A stretch of 64,000 nt of DNA, taken from contig NZ_CP060713.1 in the NCBI RefSeq assembly GCF_014395785.1, forward strand, positions 276,501 to 340,500, read 5' to 3'. Shown here piece after piece: positions 60,975-64,000 of this stretch. Below the pieces are notes generated by a model. It was not told where the DNA came from. It did no database searches and saw only the letters and a list, made by a program, of their open reading frames with translations. Within the stretch, counting starts at the first letter, position 1, and every line of letters starts with the position of its first letter. The DNA comes from Nocardioides mesophilus. GTDB taxonomy: Bacteria > Actinomycetota > Actinomycetes > Propionibacteriales > Nocardioidaceae. The position numbers were made by a program, and so were the translations under genes.

Positions 60975-62150
60975 GTGAGCACGATCGATCTCCCCCTGCT
61001 CGTCCTCGGACACGACGCCGACCCGCGCTCCGAGCGCGGGGTGGACTGTCCCGGGGCGCTTCCGGCCGCTTCCGACCCCGACCTCGTCGCCCGTGCCCGG
61101 GCCGCAAAGGAGGCGTTGGGTGAGCGGGTCTTCGTGCTCGGGCACCACTACCAGCGCGACGAGGTGATCGCCTTCGCCGACGTCACCGGCGACTCCTTCA
61201 AGCTGGCCCGCGACGCCGCGGGCAGGCCGGAGGCGGAGTTCATCGTCTTCTGCGGCGTGCACTTCATGGCCGAGTCGGCCGACATCCTCACCGGGCCGGA
61301 GCAGAAGGTGATCCTCCCCGACCTCGCGGCCGGCTGCTCGATGGCCGACATGGCCCGCGCCGGCCAGGTCGAGGACGCCTGGGACGCGCTGGTCGACGCC
61401 GGCGTCGCGGACTCCGTCGTACCGGTGACCTACATGAACTCCTCCGCCGACATCAAGGCCTTCTGCGGCCGGCACGGCGGCGCCGTCTGCACCTCCTCCA
61501 ACGCCCAGGTGGCGCTGGAGTGGGCGTTCGACCAGACGCCCGACGCGAAGGTGCTGTTCCTGCCCGACCAGCACCTCGGCCGGAACACCGCCGTGCTGCA
61601 GCTCGGGCTGTCGCTCGAGGACTGCGTCGTCTGGGACCCGCACCGCCCCCACGGCGGCCTCACCCGCGAGGAGCTGGAGAAGGCCCGGGTCATCCTGTGG
61701 CGCGGGCACTGCTCGGTGCATGGCCGGTTCACCCCCGAGGTGGTCGACGAGCTGCGGGCGAAGATCCCCGGCATCAACATCCTGGTGCACCCCGAGTGCC
61801 GCCACGACGTGGTCACCCGGGCCGACCTGGTCGGCTCCACCGAGTTCATCATCAAGACGATCGAGGCCGCGCCGCCCGGCTCGAGCTGGGCGATCGGCAC
61901 CGAGCTCAACCTGGTGCAGCGGCTGGCGAACGCGCACCCGGACAAGAACATCGTGTTCCTGGACCGGACGGTCTGCTACTGCTCGACGATGAACCGGATC
62001 GACCTGCCGCACTTCGTGTGGGCGATGGAGAGCCTCGTTGCCGGCCAGGTGGTCAACCAGATCCAGGTCGACCCCGAGACCGAGCGGTGGGCCAAGGTGG
62101 CCCTGCAGCGGATGCTCGACCTGCCCGCCCGTACCGCCGCCAAGGACTGA
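60975..62150 (+). CDS. nadA: quinolinate synthase
   Basis: 391 aa from GTG. Condenses iminoaspartate with dihydroxyacetone phosphate to quinolinate in NAD synthesis. It carries a [4Fe-4S] cluster; the three candidate ligand Cys regions are visible (FCGRHGGAVCTSS, HPECRHDVV and TVCYCSTMNR). GHHYQRDEVIAFAD and DQHLGRNTA are further family blocks. No nadB or nadC follows. The 3' end faces pspAB across the repeat array. Confidence 0.95.
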   Translation: MSTIDLPLLVLGHDADPRSERGVDCPGALPAASDPDLVARARAAKEALGERVFVLGHHYQRDEVIAFADVTGDSFKLARDAAGRPEAEFIVFCGVHFMAESADILTGPEQKVILPDLAAGCSMADMARAGQVEDAWDALVDAGVADSVVPVTYMNSSADIKAFCGRHGGAVCTSSNAQVALEWAFDQTPDAKVLFLPDQHLGRNTAVLQLGLSLEDCVVWDPHRPHGGLTREELEKARVILWRGHCSVHGRFTPEVVDELRAKIPGINILVHPECRHDVVTRADLVGSTEFIIKTIEAAPPGSSWAIGTELNLVQRLANAHPDKNIVFLDRTVCYCSTMNRIDLPHFVWAMESLVAGQVVNQIQVDPETERWAKVALQRMLDLPARTAAKD

Positions 62151-62180
62151 CCCCCACCCCGCACCCCACCCCATCCCCTT

Positions 62181-62351
62181 GTGCCGAGTCGGCGCATCTG
62201 CAGCCTTCCCACCCGTCGAGTCGGCGCAACTGCAGCCCTCCCGTCCCGGATCGGCACGTTGAGCGCTGCAGATGCGCCGACTCGGCACTGTCTGGCGCTG
62301 CAGATGCGCCGACTCGGCACTGTCTGGCGCTGCAGATGCGCCGACTCGGCA
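62181..62351. repeat. array C: inverted and tandem copies of a 24-bp repeat, 32-bp period
   Basis: Two copies read rightwards (GCCGAGTCGGCGCATCTGCA in 62181-62204, a variant at 62215-62236). Three copies read the other way at 62265, 62297 and 62329 with an exact 32-bp period (24-bp core plus TGTCTGGC). Each core contains the near-palindrome GCCGACTCGGC and the palindrome CTGCAG. The array fills the 206-bp gap between the convergent nadA and pspAB genes. It is unrelated to arrays A and B. Confidence 0.9.
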
Positions 62352-62356
62352 GGGGG

Positions 62357-62923
62357 TCAGAGGCCGGGGGCGCCCCAGACCGGCATCCAGCGCTGCAGGT
62401 CCGGCTCGATGTGCAGGTCGGTCTTGACCAGGTCGCGCACCTGCAGCTCCAGCAGGTTGTTGCGGGTCCGGCCGTCGGACTTCGGGGCGAACGGGTAGAA
62501 CGTCCCCTGCTTGTACAGGTACACCAGCGCCAGCGAGCGGCCCGACGGGTCCCGGAACGAGATCAGCGAGCACAGCAACGACGGCCCGAAGCCCTGCGCC
62601 TCGAGCGCGGTGTTGACCGCGTGCAGGTCGGTGACCAGCGCGGACGGATCCTCCTGGCGCGAGACCAGCCACGTGAAGCCGTAGTCGTCCACGTGCCGCT
62701 CGAGATCGGGGTCCTCGTCGTTGTCGAGGACCGCGACGATCTCGGACTCCGCCGCGGCGAAGGCCGGTCCTTCGGCCTGCCGGAAGCAGACCGCGCCCGA
62801 CCCGGTCGGCACGAAGTTGGCGGCCGTCTGCAGCGTGATCGCGGCGGTCGGCAGCGCGAACAGGTCGTCGAGGTTGTTGCGGGTCGGCTTCCGCCGTCCC
62901 ATCAACGCGTCCAGGATCTTCAT
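62357..62923 (-). CDS. PspA-associated protein PspAB
   Basis: 188 aa. The N-terminus MKILDALMGRRKPTRNNLDDLFALP and the acidic NDEDPDLERHVDDYGFTWLV block fit the actinobacterial PspAB family, found beside pspA or htpX. No membrane segment. It lies 73 bp downstream of htpX on the same strand, which supports the call. Likely linked to envelope stress; mechanism unknown. Confidence 0.8.
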   Translation of the reverse strand: MKILDALMGRRKPTRNNLDDLFALPTAAITLQTAANFVPTGSGAVCFRQAEGPAFAAAESEIVAVLDNDEDPDLERHVDDYGFTWLVSRQEDPSALVTDLHAVNTALEAQGFGPSLLCSLISFRDPSGRSLALVYLYKQGTFYPFAPKSDGRTRNNLLELQVRDLVKTDLHIEPDLQRWMPVWGAPGL

Positions 62924-62996
62924 CGCTCCCCCACCCCGCGAAGGACGAGCAGCGCAGCGGGCACGGGCGACCCCAGTGGCGCAGCGAGCACGGGCG

Positions 62997-63950
62997 TCAC
63001 AGGCCCAGGCCCGGCTGGGTGGGGAAGCCGCCGTCCATCGGCCGGCCGAGCTCGGCCGCGATCTTCGCCAGCTGCTCGAGCCGCTGCTCCAGCGACGGGT
63101 GCGTCGAGGTGAGGGTGTTGAAGGACGCGCCGCTGATCGCCGGGGCGATGAAGAACGCGTTCATCGACTGCGAGGCCCGCAGGTCGCGGTTCGGGATCCG
63201 GGCGATCTCGCCGGTGATCTTGGTCAGTGCGCTGGCCAGCGCGCTCGGCTTGCCGGTCAGGAAGGCACCGGACCGGTCGGCGCACAGCTCGCGGTAGCGC
63301 GAGAGCAGCCGGGTCAGCACGAACGAGATCGCGTAGGTGACCATGCTGACCACCAGGATGATCAGCCACGCTGGAGCCCCGTTGTTGTCGCTGCGCCGGT
63401 TGCCGCCGAAGATCGCGCCGTACTGCGCACCGCGCGTGGCCATCGCCGCGACGATTCCCGCCGACGAGGCCATCGTCATCACCAGCACGTCGCGGTGCGC
63501 CACGTGCGAGAGCTCGTGGGCGAGGACTGCCTCGACCTCCTCGGCGCTCAGCCGGTCGAGGAGGCCGGTGGTCACGCAGACCACGGCCCGGCTCGGGGAG
63601 CGTCCGGTGGCGAACGCGTTGGGCAGGTCGGTGTAGCTGATCGCCACCCGCGGCTTCGGCATGTCGGCGAGCGCGCAGAGCCGGTCGATGACCCCGTGCA
63701 GCTCCGGCGCCTCCTCCGGACTGACCTCGCGGGCCCGCATCGCCTTCATCGCCAGCGTGTCGGACTTGTACCACTGGAACCACACCACCCCGAGTCCCAC
63801 GACGCCGATCACCAGCGCCAGGCCCCCGTTGTTGCCGGAGAGCGCGATCAGGATCGCGATGAACCCCACGAAGATGGCCCCGATGAGGAACATCACCAGC
63901 GTCATCCGGGCGGTGAGGCCGGTGTCCTTGAGGAAGCGGGTACGTGCCAC
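62997..63950 (-). CDS. htpX: HtpX-like zinc metalloprotease (M48B)
   Basis: 317 aa from GTG. Membrane segments at 15-38 and 43-60, the zinc motif AHELSHVAHRD, further membrane segments near 155-170 and 185-215, and the third ligand Glu in YRELCADRSG. A membrane quality-control protease with its site facing the cytoplasm. Followed by pspAB. Length is slightly above the usual 290. Confidence 0.92.
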   Translation of the reverse strand: MARTRFLKDTGLTARMTLVMFLIGAIFVGFIAILIALSGNNGGLALVIGVVGLGVVWFQWYKSDTLAMKAMRAREVSPEEAPELHGVIDRLCALADMPKPRVAISYTDLPNAFATGRSPSRAVVCVTTGLLDRLSAEEVEAVLAHELSHVAHRDVLVMTMASSAGIVAAMATRGAQYGAIFGGNRRSDNNGAPAWLIILVVSMVTYAISFVLTRLLSRYRELCADRSGAFLTGKPSALASALTKITGEIARIPNRDLRASQSMNAFFIAPAISGASFNTLTSTHPSLEQRLEQLAKIAAELGRPMDGGFPTQPGLGL

Positions 63951-63972
63951 GGTTGCAGCTCCTGACCGGCAG

Positions 63973-64000
63973 TCAGCCGGGGATGAGGCCGTCGTCGCTG
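63973..64000 (-). CDS. 3' end of an upstream gene (cut by window edge)
   Basis: Only the last codons are visible, reading SDDGLIPG and then a TGA at 63973-63975, 22 bp before the htpX start. The tail suggests a protein in the same unit. PspAA is a guess from the usual htpX/pspAB neighbourhood and cannot be tested here. Confidence 0.4.

Noticed and set aside
62181-62351. CRISPR array
   Set aside because: The units are 24 bp with identical 8-bp gaps and include inverted copies. CRISPR spacers would be unique and about 30 bp long, and no cas gene is present.
1-64000. Transposase, integrase, prophage or origin of replication
   Set aside because: No recognisable transposase, recombinase, phage structural or replication-initiator gene was seen on either strand, and no rRNA or tRNA gene to act as an integration site.

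Overview
This is a high-GC actinobacterial chromosome segment, most likely from Nocardioides or a close relative (Nocardioidaceae). The grounds are the codon use, frequent GTG starts, a diheme QcrC with a Rieske QcrA and long QcrB, a MacS-type kinase next to plsC, and a PimB-like mannosyltransferase. From memory, the backbone matches the Mycobacterium tuberculosis block Rv2182c-Rv2205c: plsC, an ArsA-like ATPase, an SRPBCC protein, FadD15, PimB', an NlpC/P60 hydrolase, a DEDD exonuclease, trpD, ctaE, qcrC-qcrA-qcrB, ctaF, ctaD, ctaC, an adenosine-kinase-like PfkB, an HesB/ErpA protein and glycerate kinase. Accessory genes break this backbone at several points.

Layout. 0-4 kb: the N-terminal part of a MacS-like kinase, plsC, an alpha/beta hydrolase, a small membrane protein and a TIGR00300-family protein. 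3.9-9.2 kb: two divergent TadE/TadG-like modules on either side of an endonuclease/exonuclease/phosphatase protein. 9.2-14.1 kb: ROK glucokinase, a CxxCxxC protein, the ArsA-like ATPase, SRPBCC and long-chain acyl-CoA ligase. 14.2-23.4 kb: the main Tad/Flp pilus operon (CpaB, CpaE, CpaF, a VWA-TadB fusion, TadC), then a NarL-type two-component pair and two Flp pilins separated by a strong terminator. 23.4-32.7 kb: envelope genes, namely a large GT-C-like membrane protein, PimB-like GT4, two membrane-anchored metallopeptidases, a c-di-AMP (ydaO) riboswitch feeding an NlpC/P60 hydrolase, and two GT2 enzymes. 32.7-38.3 kb: NYN-domain protein, zinc-ribbon protein, DEDD/GIY-YIG nuclease, stand-alone RAM domain, trpD and a lone receiver domain. 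38.3-52 kb: the bc1-aa3 respiratory branch (CtaG-like, CtaE, QcrCAB, CtaF, CtaD, CtaC), interrupted at 43.8-47.4 kb by an accessory segment. 52-64 kb: cysteine desulfurase-like and TusA proteins, the PfkB kinase, tandem ScyD/ScyE-like proteins, ErpA, glycerate kinase, GNAT, NadA, PspAB and HtpX.

Three observations stand out. First, at least five genes (ArsA-like ATPase, GT-C-like protein, a small membrane protein, ctaD, PfkB kinase) are each split by one missing base in a G or C run. ctaD is normally indispensable for this respiratory branch, so this looks like residual assembly error rather than gene decay. Second, the accessory segment between qcrB and the L,D-transpeptidase gene is bounded by two short tandem arrays of one repeat family, period about 52 bp and in opposite orientation, enclosing a DUF559 gene and truncated gene pieces. 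Third, a separate 32-bp-period array with inverted copies lies between nadA and pspAB. I found no rRNA, tRNA, CRISPR array, integrase or transposase.
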